A DNA stretch of 44,944 nucleotides from contig NZ_JAAXYC010000029.1 of assembly GCF_018619185.1 (NCBI RefSeq), forward strand, positions 1 through 44,944, given 5' to 3'. The translations under genes were made by a program, and so were the position numbers. Under the pieces are notes generated by a model. The model had not been told where the DNA came from and did no database searches. It saw nothing but the letters and a program-made list of their open reading frames with translations. This DNA is from Streptomyces sp. McG3. Lineage in GTDB: Bacteria; Actinomycetota; Actinomycetes; Streptomycetales; Streptomycetaceae. Positions 23,221-31,286 of this stretch are shown piece by piece; the stretch's first letter is position 1, and each line of letters begins with the position of its first letter.

Positions 23221-25161
23221 TCAGCGCACGTCGACCCGGTCGCCGGCGCCGGTCGTGGCCAGACGGGACGACGTGGCCTTGAACTGCGCCTTCCAGGTGC
23301 CGTCCTTCTTGGCGGTGAACCCCTTCGAGAACACGCCCTTGCCGTTCGTGCGTACGGTCGCCAGCTTGCTCCACTTGCTGGAGCCGTCGGCCTTGAACAG
23401 GATGATCACGGACTGGCCGGAGGCGTTCTTCCAGGTGCCGTCGAGGCTGCGCAGGGTGCCCTTGACGGTGATGGTGCGCCCCTTGCGGACCGGCTCGGGA
23501 GAGGCGTTGAAGCCGGAGACGGCGGTCCGCAGCTTGACGTCCACGTTGTCAAAGGTGCTGACGGCCGCGGCGCGGTCGGCGGTCCCCGCGTAACGGGCGC
23601 GCCAGGTGCCGTCCTTGACGGCGGTGACCGACGCCGAGGCGACGCCCTTGCCGGAGGTGCTGACCGTGGTCGCCCGGCTCCAGGTCTTGCCGCCCTTCGC
23701 CCGGAACTCGATCACGACGGGCGCCTTGGCCAGCGGCCGCCAGACGTTGTCCGTGGCGCCGGCGGTCTGGAGCGTGGCGACCACCTTCAGCTTGCCGCCC
23801 TTGCCGACCGGCTCCGGAGAGGCGTTGAAGGAGACGATCCGGGCGGGCACGGCGGACACCGTGAGCGCGGCCGCCGAAGTGGCCGTCTCACCGGACGTGT
23901 TGACGAAGACGGCACGGTAGCGGTGGCCGTTGAGCGCGGCCGACGCCTTGACCGACAGGGTGGTGGTGGCGGCTCCGGAGACGGTGCTCCACGTCGCGCC
24001 ACGGTCGGTGCTGCGCTCCCAGCGGACCGAGTCCGCGCCGGTCGCGGCGGCGGTGAACGTACCGGTCGCGCCCGAGCGGACGGTACGCGGCGCGGGGTGC
24101 TGGGTGACGGTGGCGGCGGGGACCTCGACGCCGAACGTGAGCGGCTGGGCGACGTCCTGGGCCCGGGAGGGCATCCAGGCCGGGTCGCTGCCGTCGTGCG
24201 AGTTGAAGCTCGTCACGAAGCAGGCGGTGGTGCGGCAGTCGACGACGGGGGCCCCGGAGGGGGTGAAGGTCTCGGTGAGCTTCAACGTGACGCTGAAGGC
24301 GCCGTCCGCGCCGACCTGACGGATGTACGCCGCGTTGCCGAAGACGCTGGGGTAGGTGGTGCCTGGCAGGGCGATGGACTGGGCCAGATACACGCCACGC
24401 CCGGGCTGGTAGCCCTTGCCGCTGACGGTGACCTCGTTCTCCGCGCCCAGGCCGGTGACCTGGCTGACCGTCAGGGTGGGGACGCTGACGCCGCCGCTGA
24501 TGGCGACGGGGTCCAGCGCCGTGCCGACCGCGTACATGGGCCGGCCCTGGTAGGCGAAGATGGCCGCGCCCTCGTCGGTGAGCGTGGCCGTGATGCCCGT
24601 CCAGTCGAGGGCGGCTCCGTCGAGCGCGTCGGCGGATGCCGTGAGCGCGGCGAGCGGTACGCCGGGCGTGGTCACCGGGGCCTTGCCGGCGGCGATGTCG
24701 GTCGTCACGTCCATGTGGAGCGTGCCCTTGCCGCCCTTGAGGACGACACGCGGGTTGGCGAGCGTGATGGCGGATATCCCGTGACTCGGGACCGCGTAGG
24801 TGACCGAGCCGCCGAAGCGCACATCGGCGGAGCGCTCGGCAGGGTCCACCGACCCGTGCTTGACGGGATAACCGACCCGTCCGGTCGCGTCGGCGGTCGC
24901 ACCGCCGGCCACGTTCACCGAGCCGCCCGAGCCGGTGACGTAGCGGACCCAGGAGTCCTTGAAGCCCCAGGAGGACCGGCCGGACACCAGGATCGGGGAG
25001 GCCGCGGACGTGGTACCGCCGGTCTCGGCCCGCTCGGCCGCGTGGATGCCCGGGGTGGCGGCGGAGGCGGGAACGGCGAGGATGCCGGCGCCCACGGATA
25101 CGACGGTCAGGGCGGCGAGAGCGGCCAGGCGGCCGCGGCGGGGCATGGACATGCGCTGCAT
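23221..25161 (-). CDS. Secreted HtaA-domain haem-binding protein with Ig-like and duplicated C-terminal domains
   Basis: 646 residues. Signal peptide 1-35 (ends VPASAAT). One HtaA domain at about 58-225 (LVSGRSSWGFKDSWVRYVTG, VRFGGSVTYAVPSHGI, LTDEGAAIFAYQGRPMYAVG) of the type that binds haem through a Tyr in corynebacterial HtaA. Then an IPT/Ig-like part with a disulfide candidate DCRTTACF, a second Ig-like domain (about 345-430), and two tandem copies of a domain of about 105 residues, each starting FNASPEPV-x-KG and ending DGTW-x-A-x-(Y/F). No C-terminal membrane anchor or sortase signal is visible, so it may be shed as a haemophore. The ATG follows GAAGGAG. An iron box lies 121 bp upstream. 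No haem permease genes are nearby. Confidence 0.88.
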   Translation of the reverse strand: MQRMSMPRRGRLAALAALTVVSVGAGILAVPASAATPGIHAAERAETGGTTSAASPILVSGRSSWGFKDSWVRYVTGSGGSVNVAGGATADATGRVGYPVKHGSVDPAERSADVRFGGSVTYAVPSHGISAITLANPRVVLKGGKGTLHMDVTTDIAAGKAPVTTPGVPLAALTASADALDGAALDWTGITATLTDEGAAIFAYQGRPMYAVGTALDPVAISGGVSVPTLTVSQVTGLGAENEVTVSGKGYQPGRGVYLAQSIALPGTTYPSVFGNAAYIRQVGADGAFSVTLKLTETFTPSGAPVVDCRTTACFVTSFNSHDGSDPAWMPSRAQDVAQPLTFGVEVPAATVTQHPAPRTVRSGATGTFTAAATGADSVRWERSTDRGATWSTVSGAATTTLSVKASAALNGHRYRAVFVNTSGETATSAAALTVSAVPARIVSFNASPEPVGKGGKLKVVATLQTAGATDNVWRPLAKAPVVIEFRAKGGKTWSRATTVSTSGKGVASASVTAVKDGTWRARYAGTADRAAAVSTFDNVDVKLRTAVSGFNASPEPVRKGRTITVKGTLRSLDGTWKNASGQSVIILFKADGSSKWSKLATVRTNGKGVFSKGFTAKKDGTWKAQFKATSSRLATTGAGDRVDVR

Positions 25162-25281
25162 GTCTCCTTCGGGGGAGGGGTACGGCGCACGTCACGACGG
25201 AGCCGTTCCCGGGAGGCGAACGAAAGAAGGGGGGATACCGGCTTCTCGGCGTGTGGGGACCCGAAGACGACACATCGCATA

Positions 25282-25300
25282 TTAGGTGAGGCTTACCTAA
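25282..25300. promoter_or_regulatory. Iron box (DmdR/IdeR site) of the HtaA gene
   Basis: TTAGGTGAGGCTTACCTAA is a 19-bp inverted repeat matching the DmdR1/IdeR consensus TTAGGTTAGGCTAACCTAA in 17 of 19 positions. It lies between the oxygenase stop and the HtaA gene and predicts repression by iron. Confidence 0.9.
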
Positions 25301-25303
25301 TTG

Positions 25304-26458
25304 TCACGACGGGGGTGTGGCCGGGACGGTGACGGCGGGCGGACTCCAGCGGCGGGCGCGGGACGCCCCGGGGGAGACGCCGTACTCCTCCTTGAGCTGT
25401 TCGGGGATGGCGTAGTGCATCACGCGTCCACGGGTGAGGGAGGACAGTTCGAGGACGGTGGTGAGGTGACCGAGGCGGTCCAGCGCCCAGGCGCCGAGGG
25501 GCGATCGGTCCTCGACGGTCTCCAGGACTCCGAGCAGGTGGGGCACGGCCTTGACGACGGTGTCCCATGAGGTGCGGGGCACCTGGAGCCAGTCGGCGCA
25601 GGTGTCGCCGACCAGGTGCCGGACGAGCGCGGAGACGATCGGGTCGAAGAGGGTCCCGGGCACGACCTCCTCGTAGAGGTCGATGAGCTGCCGGGTCAGC
25701 AGCGCGCCTTCCTCGGAGGGCCCCATGTGCCGGATCATGTAGAGGTCGAGGAACTGGCGCGCTTCTTCCAGGGACCGGGGCACGGCCTCCTGGCTGACGC
25801 CCAGCATCGCGCCGACCACGCGCCAGGCGTAGTAGTAGGCCGCCGCGCCTTCCTCCGACAGGTGGACGCCGAGGCGATGCAGGCTGTCGAGCACGAGCAG
25901 CGAGAAGAACATCTGCCCGCCGATCATGTCCTCCTGGCAGATCGGCGTCCCGAGCGCCTCGGTGTCCCACCGCTTCTCGCGCAGGAGGTGATGGCGGATC
26001 GACGCGTGCAGGAGGCGGACCTTCTGTGCGGCGGGGAGGAAGCGGCCCCCGGCCTCGAAGGCGTCGGGCCGCATCAGGTAGACGGTGAACTGGCCGGTCT
26101 CCGCCATCCGTTTGGAGGGGTACTTCAGCCCGTGGGTGGCGGAGAGGAGCTTCGCCACGTGCGGGACCACATAGCAGGCCGGCATGGAGGCGAACGACAG
26201 CGCGGTGGAGATATGGACGTTGTTGTCGATGAAGAACAGCCGGGCCTTCTCCATCTCCTCCCAGTCGACCCAGGCCGGTGGGGCACTTGTGGCCTGAAGG
26301 TAGTCCCGGGCGACATCGGGCAACCCGTCCGGCAGGGGAGCGCCGGCGGTGGAGACGTAGCGCATCAGCGTGTTGAACTTGCCCACCTCCCCGCGTTCGA
26401 AGAGCGCGGCGACGGTGGCGTCGGCCAGTTCGTCACCGCCCTGCCGCAGGGCGTTCAT
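25304..26458 (-). CDS. Lcp/MpaB-type haem oxygenase (DUF2236)
   Basis: 384 residues. It belongs to the oxygenase MpaB/latex-clearing-protein family. The spacing of signature residues equals that of Streptomyces Lcp: Arg117-x3-Thr121 (in KRMAETGQF), His151 and Arg155 (in LLHASIRHHL) reproduce R164, T168, H198 and R202 of Lcp K30, where the His is the haem ligand. No signal peptide is visible, unlike secreted rubber-cleaving Lcp, so it acts in the cytoplasm. The ATG at 26458 has GAGG at 5 bp; a TTG at 26479 with AGGAAG is the alternative. It is the last gene of a three-gene unit with a polyprenyl diphosphate synthase, suggesting oxidative cleavage or modification of an isoprenoid made by its neighbour (inference). 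Confidence 0.85.
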   Translation of the reverse strand: MNALRQGGDELADATVAALFERGEVGKFNTLMRYVSTAGAPLPDGLPDVARDYLQATSAPPAWVDWEEMEKARLFFIDNNVHISTALSFASMPACYVVPHVAKLLSATHGLKYPSKRMAETGQFTVYLMRPDAFEAGGRFLPAAQKVRLLHASIRHHLLREKRWDTEALGTPICQEDMIGGQMFFSLLVLDSLHRLGVHLSEEGAAAYYYAWRVVGAMLGVSQEAVPRSLEEARQFLDLYMIRHMGPSEEGALLTRQLIDLYEEVVPGTLFDPIVSALVRHLVGDTCADWLQVPRTSWDTVVKAVPHLLGVLETVEDRSPLGAWALDRLGHLTTVLELSSLTRGRVMHYAIPEQLKEEYGVSPGASRARRWSPPAVTVPATPPS

Positions 26459-26498
26459 CGAAGCCTCGGTACAGGTCAAGACGGACTTCCTCGTTCTC

Positions 26499-26518
26499 GG
26501 TGCGGTGCGGTGCGGTGC
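26499..26518. repeat. Short GGTGC tandem repeat
   Basis: Four perfect 5-bp copies in the 108-bp space between the synthase and oxygenase genes, followed by interrupted copies to about 26552. It could vary in length by slippage; no function is evident. Confidence 0.7.
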
Positions 26519-26566
26519 AGGGCGGTGCGATGGGTGCGGTGCTCTGCGCGGCGGGCGGGTGAGGGG

Positions 26567-27622
26567 TCAGGACAGCCGGACGGTCGCCGACTTCGCCAGC
26601 GCGGTCAGGGCGTCGGCCGCGCCCGGTGGCACGTCCAGCTCGTGGAGGGCGCCGAGGGCTTCCCCGACGCGCGCCGTGATCATGTCTTCGACGAGGCCGG
26701 GGGTCTTCAGCCCGCGCATGACCGCGCGCACCGCGTTCAGCCCGTCCTCGTCCAGGTCGCGACGGCCCAGAAGGGCCCGGAGCCGGTCACGGTCGTCGGC
26801 ACCCGCGACCCGCCAGGTCTCCGCCAGCAGGGCCGTGGGCCGGTGGCCGCACACGTCGTCGGCATTGGCCTTGCCGGTGCGCCCCGGGTCTCCGAACAGC
26901 CCGAGCAGATCGTCCCTCAGCTGGAAGGCCTCGCCCAGCGGCAGCCCGTAGGCGGAGTAGCCCTCGCACAGCCGGCCGCCGGCCCCGGCCAGCGCGCCAC
27001 CGATCAACAGGGGCTGCTCGACGGTGTACTTGGCGGTCTTGTACCGGATCACCTTCAGTGAGGCCGCGGTGTCCGGCTCCGCTCCGGTGCGCAGGATCTC
27101 CAGGCACTCGCCCGCGATCAGCTCCCGGCCGAGAACCGACCACAACGGGCGGGCCCGGCCCAGATAGGCGACGGGCAGACCGCTGGTGGTGAACAGTTCC
27201 CCGGCCATTCCCATCAGCAGATCGCCCACCAGCATCGCCAGCGACCTGGCGGCGGCGACGGAACGCGGGCGACGGCGCACGGCACCGCGCAGAGCGATGT
27301 GTGCGGTGGGCCGGCCGTGCCGCAGAGCGCTGTCGTCGATGAGATCGTCGTGCACGACAGCGGCGGCGTGGATCAGTTCGAGGGAGGCCGCCGCCCGCAC
27401 CAGCGCGTCGCTCTCCGGCTGTCCCGCCGCCCGCCAGCCCCAGTAACAGAACGCCGCTCGCAGCCGTTTGCCGTCCGCGACGACCGCCTCCACCTGTGCG
27501 GCCACCGGAGCCAGGGCCGGGTCGATCGCCGCGAACAGATCGGCCTCCCGGGCGACGAACGGGTGCAGCACCTCATCGACCCGGACCTTGAACGCGGCCG
27601 CGTCCCAGCGATCACTCGTCAT
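26567..27622 (-). CDS. Trans-polyprenyl diphosphate synthase
   Basis: 351 residues, a trans-isoprenyl diphosphate synthase that extends allylic diphosphates with IPP. The first aspartate-rich motif is DDLID at 92-96; the second is DDLLG at 237-241, with Gly in place of the last Asp as in many actinobacterial members. GKRLRAAFCYWGWRAAG, KTAKYTVEQPLLIG and FGDPGRTGKANAD are further family marks. The residues before the first motif (LELIHAAAVV) have no bulky aromatic block, which suggests a C20 or longer product, but this is weak. The ATG at 27622 overlaps the end of the upstream small gene by 11 bp (translational coupling); an ATG at 27646 is the alternative. Confidence 0.88.
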   Translation of the reverse strand: MTSDRWDAAAFKVRVDEVLHPFVAREADLFAAIDPALAPVAAQVEAVVADGKRLRAAFCYWGWRAAGQPESDALVRAAASLELIHAAAVVHDDLIDDSALRHGRPTAHIALRGAVRRRPRSVAAARSLAMLVGDLLMGMAGELFTTSGLPVAYLGRARPLWSVLGRELIAGECLEILRTGAEPDTAASLKVIRYKTAKYTVEQPLLIGGALAGAGGRLCEGYSAYGLPLGEAFQLRDDLLGLFGDPGRTGKANADDVCGHRPTALLAETWRVAGADDRDRLRALLGRRDLDEDGLNAVRAVMRGLKTPGLVEDMITARVGEALGALHELDVPPGAADALTALAKSATVRLS

Positions 27623-27890
27623 CGGCGGCCCGCCGGGCGACGGCATGCCGGGCGAGCAGCTCCAGATGGGCCGGCGGCGGGACGGCGTACCGGCCCAGCA
27701 CCAGGCGCCCGCGCGCCATCAGCTCGTGCTCGGCGTCCGCGGCCAGTTCCGCGGCGTCCGAGCGACGCAGCAGCCCGCGCACCGCTCCCAGGGCCGAGCC
27801 CACCGCGCTCACCGCCAGATCGGCCGCCCCCGCCACGAGCAGGACCACCCGCTTGTCCAGGTCCCCGTCATGTCCCGCTTCTCGCGTCAT
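27612..27890 (-). CDS. Small protein coupled to the polyprenyl synthase
   Basis: 92 residues, first gene of the operon. A hydrophobic segment (VVLLVAGAADLAVSAVGSAL) is followed by a basic and then alanine-rich helical part (AAELAADAEHELMARGRLVLG) and a histidine-containing tail (PPPAHLELLARHAVARRAADDE). I recognise no family. The ATG follows GGGGAG. Overlap with the synthase start suggests a stoichiometric partner, possibly anchoring the synthase to the membrane or to another protein. Confidence 0.75.
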   Translation of the reverse strand: MTREAGHDGDLDKRVVLLVAGAADLAVSAVGSALGAVRGLLRRSDAAELAADAEHELMARGRLVLGRYAVPPPAHLELLARHAVARRAADDE

Positions 27891-28042
27891 GCCACTCCCC
27901 ACCCCCACAACTTCCGACGGCGCGGGTCGCGCGCCTGCTCCACAGCATCGCGACGCACCGGGCGCCGAAGGGGCGGAAGTCACGATCGAGTGATCAACTC
28001 GCTCGACCGTACGGTTCACCGCCACCGCCACCTGTCGGTCTG

Positions 28043-29188
28043 TCAGCGCCGAAGACCGGCGTTCAGCCGGGCTGCCTGGCGGGTGAGGTGGTCGCGCTCG
28101 GCGAGCGTGGGGGCCTTGTGGGCCGCCTCCGCGTACAGCCGGGCCGCCTTCGTCAGGTCGCCGTCGCGCTCGTGGAGATACGCCGCCACCGCAGTGTGAC
28201 GGGGCAACGTGTCGCTCAGCGCGGCGAGTTCGGTCAGCCCGGCGCGCGGTCCGTCGGCCTCGCCGACGGCGACCGCACGGTTGAGCCGCACGACCGGGCT
28301 GTCCGTCAGGCCCGCCAGTTCGTCGTACCACTCGACGATCTGCACCCAGTCGGTCTCCGCGGCGGTCGGCGCGTCGGCGTGGAGCGCCGCGATGGCGGCC
28401 TGGGCCTGGAACTCACCCAGCCGGTCGCGGGCGAGGGCCCCTTGCAGGATCTCGACACCCTCGGCGATCGCCCCGGTGTCCCAGCGGCCCCGGTCCTGCT
28501 CGGCGAGCGGCACCAGGCCCCCGTCGGACGCGGTCCGGGTGGCGCGGCGGGCATGGTGGAGCAGCATGAGGGCGAGCAGCCCCGCCACCTCCGGATGGCC
28601 GATCGTCGCCGCGAGCTGCCGGGTGAGCCGGATCGCCTCGGAGGCGAGGTCGACGTCGCCGGAATAGCCCTCGTTGAAGACCAGATAGAGGACGCGCAGC
28701 ACGGTCGCGACATCGCCTGGCTGATCGAACGGCACGCCGGAGACGGTGCGCTTCGCCCGGCTGATGCGCTGCGCCATGGTCGCCTCGGGCACCAGATAGG
28801 CCCGGGCGATCTGGCGGGTCGTGAGCCCGCCGACCGCGCGCAGGGTGAGCGCGACGGCCGACGACGGCGTCAGCGACGGGTGGGCGCACAGGAAGTAGAG
28901 CTGGAGCGTGTCGTCCACCGCCCGCGCGGGGCCGGGCGCGGGCTCCTCGTCGACGAGGTCCTCCCGCCGCCGCCGGGCGGCCTCCGCCCGGGTCGCGTCG
29001 AGGAACCGCCGCCAGGCCACGGTGACCAGCCAGCCCTTCGGGTCCCCCGGTCGCTCGTCCGGCCATACGCGGACCGCCTCGACCAGGGCGTCCTGCACGG
29101 CGTCCTCGGCCGCCGCGAAGTCTGCTCCGCGGCGGACGAGGATGCCGAGGACGCTCGGTGTGAGGCTCCGCAGAAGGGCCTCGTTCAT
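28043..29188 (-). CDS. ECF42-type RNA polymerase sigma factor with C-terminal TPR-like extension
   Basis: 381 residues, twice the size of a plain ECF sigma factor. Region sigma2 is at about 10-75 (FAAAEDAVQDALVEAVRVWP, GWLVTVAWRRFLDATRAEAA), sigma4 at about 110-160 (LTLRAVGGLTTRQIARAYLV, PEATMAQRISRAKRTV), and the rest is the helical extension typical of ECF42 (EGYSGDVDLASEAIRLTRQL, LNRAVAVGEADGP). In this group no anti-sigma factor is present, the extension is needed for activity and the target is a DGPF/YCII gene; that gene lies directly upstream, 7 bp away, and is probably cotranscribed. The signal is unknown. Confidence 0.92.
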   Translation of the reverse strand: MNEALLRSLTPSVLGILVRRGADFAAAEDAVQDALVEAVRVWPDERPGDPKGWLVTVAWRRFLDATRAEAARRRREDLVDEEPAPGPARAVDDTLQLYFLCAHPSLTPSSAVALTLRAVGGLTTRQIARAYLVPEATMAQRISRAKRTVSGVPFDQPGDVATVLRVLYLVFNEGYSGDVDLASEAIRLTRQLAATIGHPEVAGLLALMLLHHARRATRTASDGGLVPLAEQDRGRWDTGAIAEGVEILQGALARDRLGEFQAQAAIAALHADAPTAAETDWVQIVEWYDELAGLTDSPVVRLNRAVAVGEADGPRAGLTELAALSDTLPRHTAVAAYLHERDGDLTKAARLYAEAAHKAPTLAERDHLTRQAARLNAGLRR

Positions 29189-29195
29189 CGTGGCG

Positions 29196-29603
29196 TCACT
29201 CCGTGACGGTGGGCGGCGCGGACAGGAACGGGCGGACCTCCAGCCACTCGTGGATGGGCTTCCCGCCCGCCCCCGGAGCGGCCGACAGCTCCCCGGCCAG
29301 TTCGACGGCGCGGTCGTAGCCGTCGACGTCGATGATCATCCAGCCGGCGATGAGGTCCTTGGTCTCGGCGAACGGCCCGTCGGTGACCGGCGGGCGGCCC
29401 TCGCCGTCGTACCGGACCCACGTGCCCTCGGGGGCGAGCGCCTGCCCGACGACGAACTCGCCGGTCTTCTCCAGCCGGTCCGCGAAGTCCTGCATGTACT
29501 GCATGTGCGCCGAGATCTCCTCGGGCGTCCACCGGTCCATCGGCACATCGTTGACCGAGGCCGGGGCTCCGCGGTAGTGCTTGAGCAGAAGGTACTTGGC
29601 CAT
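29196..29603 (-). CDS. YCII/DGPF-domain protein, ECF42 partner
   Basis: 135 residues. YCII-like fold with the TDGPFAETKDLIAGWMIID signature that gives the DGPF name; an N-terminal KYLLLKHYRG strand and a C-terminal IHEWLEVRPF are typical. Function unknown; some YCII proteins are small dehalogenase- or lactonase-like enzymes. The ATG follows GAGGAG. It precedes the ECF42 gene and a candidate ECF42 promoter lies 52 bp upstream. Confidence 0.92.
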   Translation of the reverse strand: MAKYLLLKHYRGAPASVNDVPMDRWTPEEISAHMQYMQDFADRLEKTGEFVVGQALAPEGTWVRYDGEGRPPVTDGPFAETKDLIAGWMIIDVDGYDRAVELAGELSAAPGAGGKPIHEWLEVRPFLSAPPTVTE

Positions 29604-29654
29604 GGTGGTACTCCTCGGTGCTGTGCGGCCCCTTGTGGCCGCTTTCACTCCAGG

Positions 29655-29681
29655 GACGGAGCCGGATACGGGTTCTCGACA
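29655..29681 (-). promoter_or_regulatory. Candidate ECF42-dependent promoter
   Basis: On the minus strand TGTCGA (29681-29676) is followed after 17 bp by CGTC (29658-29655). TGTCGA as -35 and C-G-W-C-like -10 is the motif reported for ECF42 targets. It would make the dgpF-sigma unit autoregulated. Confidence 0.6.
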
Positions 29682-29688
29682 TCGTCGC

Positions 29689-29714
29689 CCGAAAACCTCT
29701 CGAAATCTTTTCGG
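29689..29714. promoter_or_regulatory. Inverted repeat next to the ECF42 promoter
   Basis: CCGAAAA (29689-29695) and TTTTCGG (29708-29714) are perfect 7-bp arms 12 bp apart, directly upstream of the TGTCGA element in an AT-richer patch. It may bind a second regulator. Confidence 0.4.
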
Positions 29715-29860
29715 CGGGCCGGTCGCGAGCCCGCGATCCCTGCTCGCGCGGGCCCCACGGACCTCACCGCACGGGCTCCGCATGGCGGCCCACGGAACCG
29801 CGACGCAGACTGGACGGAGACGGGACCACCAGGACGACTGCCCCGGGGAGGCCCGGAACG

Positions 29861-30670
29861 ATGGGTGAGTACGCGGATCTGCCGGGTGTCAGGACCTGGT
29901 ACGAGACCGAGGGGGCCGGCGACCCGCTGGTGCTGCTGCACGGCGGCTTCTGCACCAACGACACGTGGGGAGCGCAGCGCGCCGACCTCGCCGCCGCCCA
30001 CCGCGTGTATCTGCCGGAACGGCGTGCCCACGGGCACACGGCCGACGTCGCGGGTCCGCTGACGTACCAGGACATGGCCGACGACACGGTGGCCTTCCTG
30101 GAGGAGGTCGTCGGGGAACCGGCGCATCTGGTGGGCTGGAGCGACGGGGGAGTCGTCGCGCTGCTCGTCGCCATGGACCGTCCCGACCTCGTCCGCAGAG
30201 CTGTGGCGATCGGGGCCAACTTCCGCCCGGGGACCGAGTGCTTCGTCGAGCCGTCGATGCTCGACGCGATGACCCCCGCCGCGCCCGGTCTCGCGTTCTT
30301 CCGGGAGATGTACGAGCCCGTCTCACCGGACGGCGCGGACCACTGGCCGGTGGTGGCGGCGAAGGTGGTCGACATGTGGCGCACGCAGCCGACGCTGACG
30401 GCCGAGGACCTGTCCCGCGTCGGGGCGCCCACCCTCGTCATGGTCGGCGATGACGACCTGATGACGCTGGAGCACACGACGGCCCTGTACCGCGCGATCC
30501 CGGACGCCGAGCTGGCTGTCGTTCCCGGGGCGTCCCACCTGGCTCCGCTGGAGAAGCCTGCGCTGGTCAACCGGCTGATCCTCGACCACCTCGCACACGA
30601 GTCGGTGGAGACGATGATGCCCATCCGGCGGGCCGAGACCGGGGCGGCCCCGGAGGACACCGCGATCTGA
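29861..30670 (+). CDS. Alpha/beta-fold hydrolase
   Basis: 269 residues. LVLLHGGFCTND (oxyanion loop), nucleophile elbow GWSDGGVVAL with Ser, MVGDDDLMTLEHT with the acid Asp and PGASHLAPLEKP with the His form a complete triad. It resembles the 3-oxoadipate enol-lactonase/esterase branch of the fold. The ATG at 29861 follows GGGGAGG; the open frame upstream lacks protein-like character. It diverges from the ECF42 unit and converges with marR. Substrate unknown. Confidence 0.88.
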   Translation: MGEYADLPGVRTWYETEGAGDPLVLLHGGFCTNDTWGAQRADLAAAHRVYLPERRAHGHTADVAGPLTYQDMADDTVAFLEEVVGEPAHLVGWSDGGVVALLVAMDRPDLVRRAVAIGANFRPGTECFVEPSMLDAMTPAAPGLAFFREMYEPVSPDGADHWPVVAAKVVDMWRTQPTLTAEDLSRVGAPTLVMVGDDDLMTLEHTTALYRAIPDAELAVVPGASHLAPLEKPALVNRLILDHLAHESVETMMPIRRAETGAAPEDTAI

Positions 30671-30696
30671 GCGGGCGGCGTCGAGGACCGCGGGGC

Positions 30697-31188
30697 TCAT
30701 TCCTCCGTGCAGCTGAAGTCCTGCGGGGAGGTCCGCAGCTTGCCCAGCAGTCGGCGCAGCGTGGCCCGGTCGCGCTCGGACAGGTCCGCGAAGAGTCCGT
30801 CCTCCACGGTGTCGAGTGCCGTGTCCGAGGTCCGGAGCTGCGAGGCGCCCCGCGGAGTGATCTCGACGATGTGGCGGCGCCGGTCGGCGGTGTCGCGGCG
30901 ACGGCGTACGAGATCGTCGCCCTCCAGGTCGTTGAGGAGGGCCACGAGGACGCTGGGGTCGACGTCGAGCCTCTCGATGAGCGCCTTCTGTGTGACCGGC
31001 CCGTCGGCGAGCTGCAGGAGCGTCATCATGTGCCGCGGGGTGAGCCCGGTGGCCGCGAGCGCCTTGTGGATGAGGGTCTGCGTCGCGTTGCCGTGGTAGG
31101 CGAGCAGGAATCCGAGGCGGTAGCCCGGATCACCGGGAGACGTCGAAGGCCCCGCCGATGGCTGGGCGGCCCTGTCCTGAGCTGGCAT
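30697..31188 (-). CDS. MarR family regulator
   Basis: 163 residues. Winged helix at about 50-115 (LTPRHMMTLLQLADGPVTQK, ALIERLDVDPSVLVALLNDL, DTADRRRHIVEIT). The motif DxRxR-like DRRRH of the wing is present. It diverges from a DoxX-type membrane protein gene, with a dyad at 31241-31272 between them, and probably represses it. The ligand is unknown; a single Cys near the C-terminus (FSCTEE) is not in the OhrR position. Confidence 0.88.
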   Translation of the reverse strand: MPAQDRAAQPSAGPSTSPGDPGYRLGFLLAYHGNATQTLIHKALAATGLTPRHMMTLLQLADGPVTQKALIERLDVDPSVLVALLNDLEGDDLVRRRRDTADRRRHIVEITPRGASQLRTSDTALDTVEDGLFADLSERDRATLRRLLGKLRTSPQDFSCTEE

Positions 31189-31240
31189 TCCACCACGGTA
31201 TCAGGACCCATATTGTGGAACCTCTAAAATCGTTTATAGT

Positions 31241-31272
31241 CATCAACGATCTAGCCATTCGCATCATTGATG
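31241..31272. promoter_or_regulatory. MarR operator candidate between marR and doxX-like gene
   Basis: CATCAACGAT (31241-31250) and ATCATTGATG (31263-31272) are inverted with one mismatch in ten and a 12-bp spacer. The surrounding 70 bp are markedly AT-rich and directly precede the doxX-like ribosome site. Confidence 0.6.
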
Positions 31273-31286
31273 ATCTCGAGGTAACC

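Noticed and set aside
26499..26552. GGTGC repeats as a regulatory array
   Set aside because: Only four perfect 5-bp copies in a G-rich spacer; consistent with chance slippage and without palindrome or conserved spacing.
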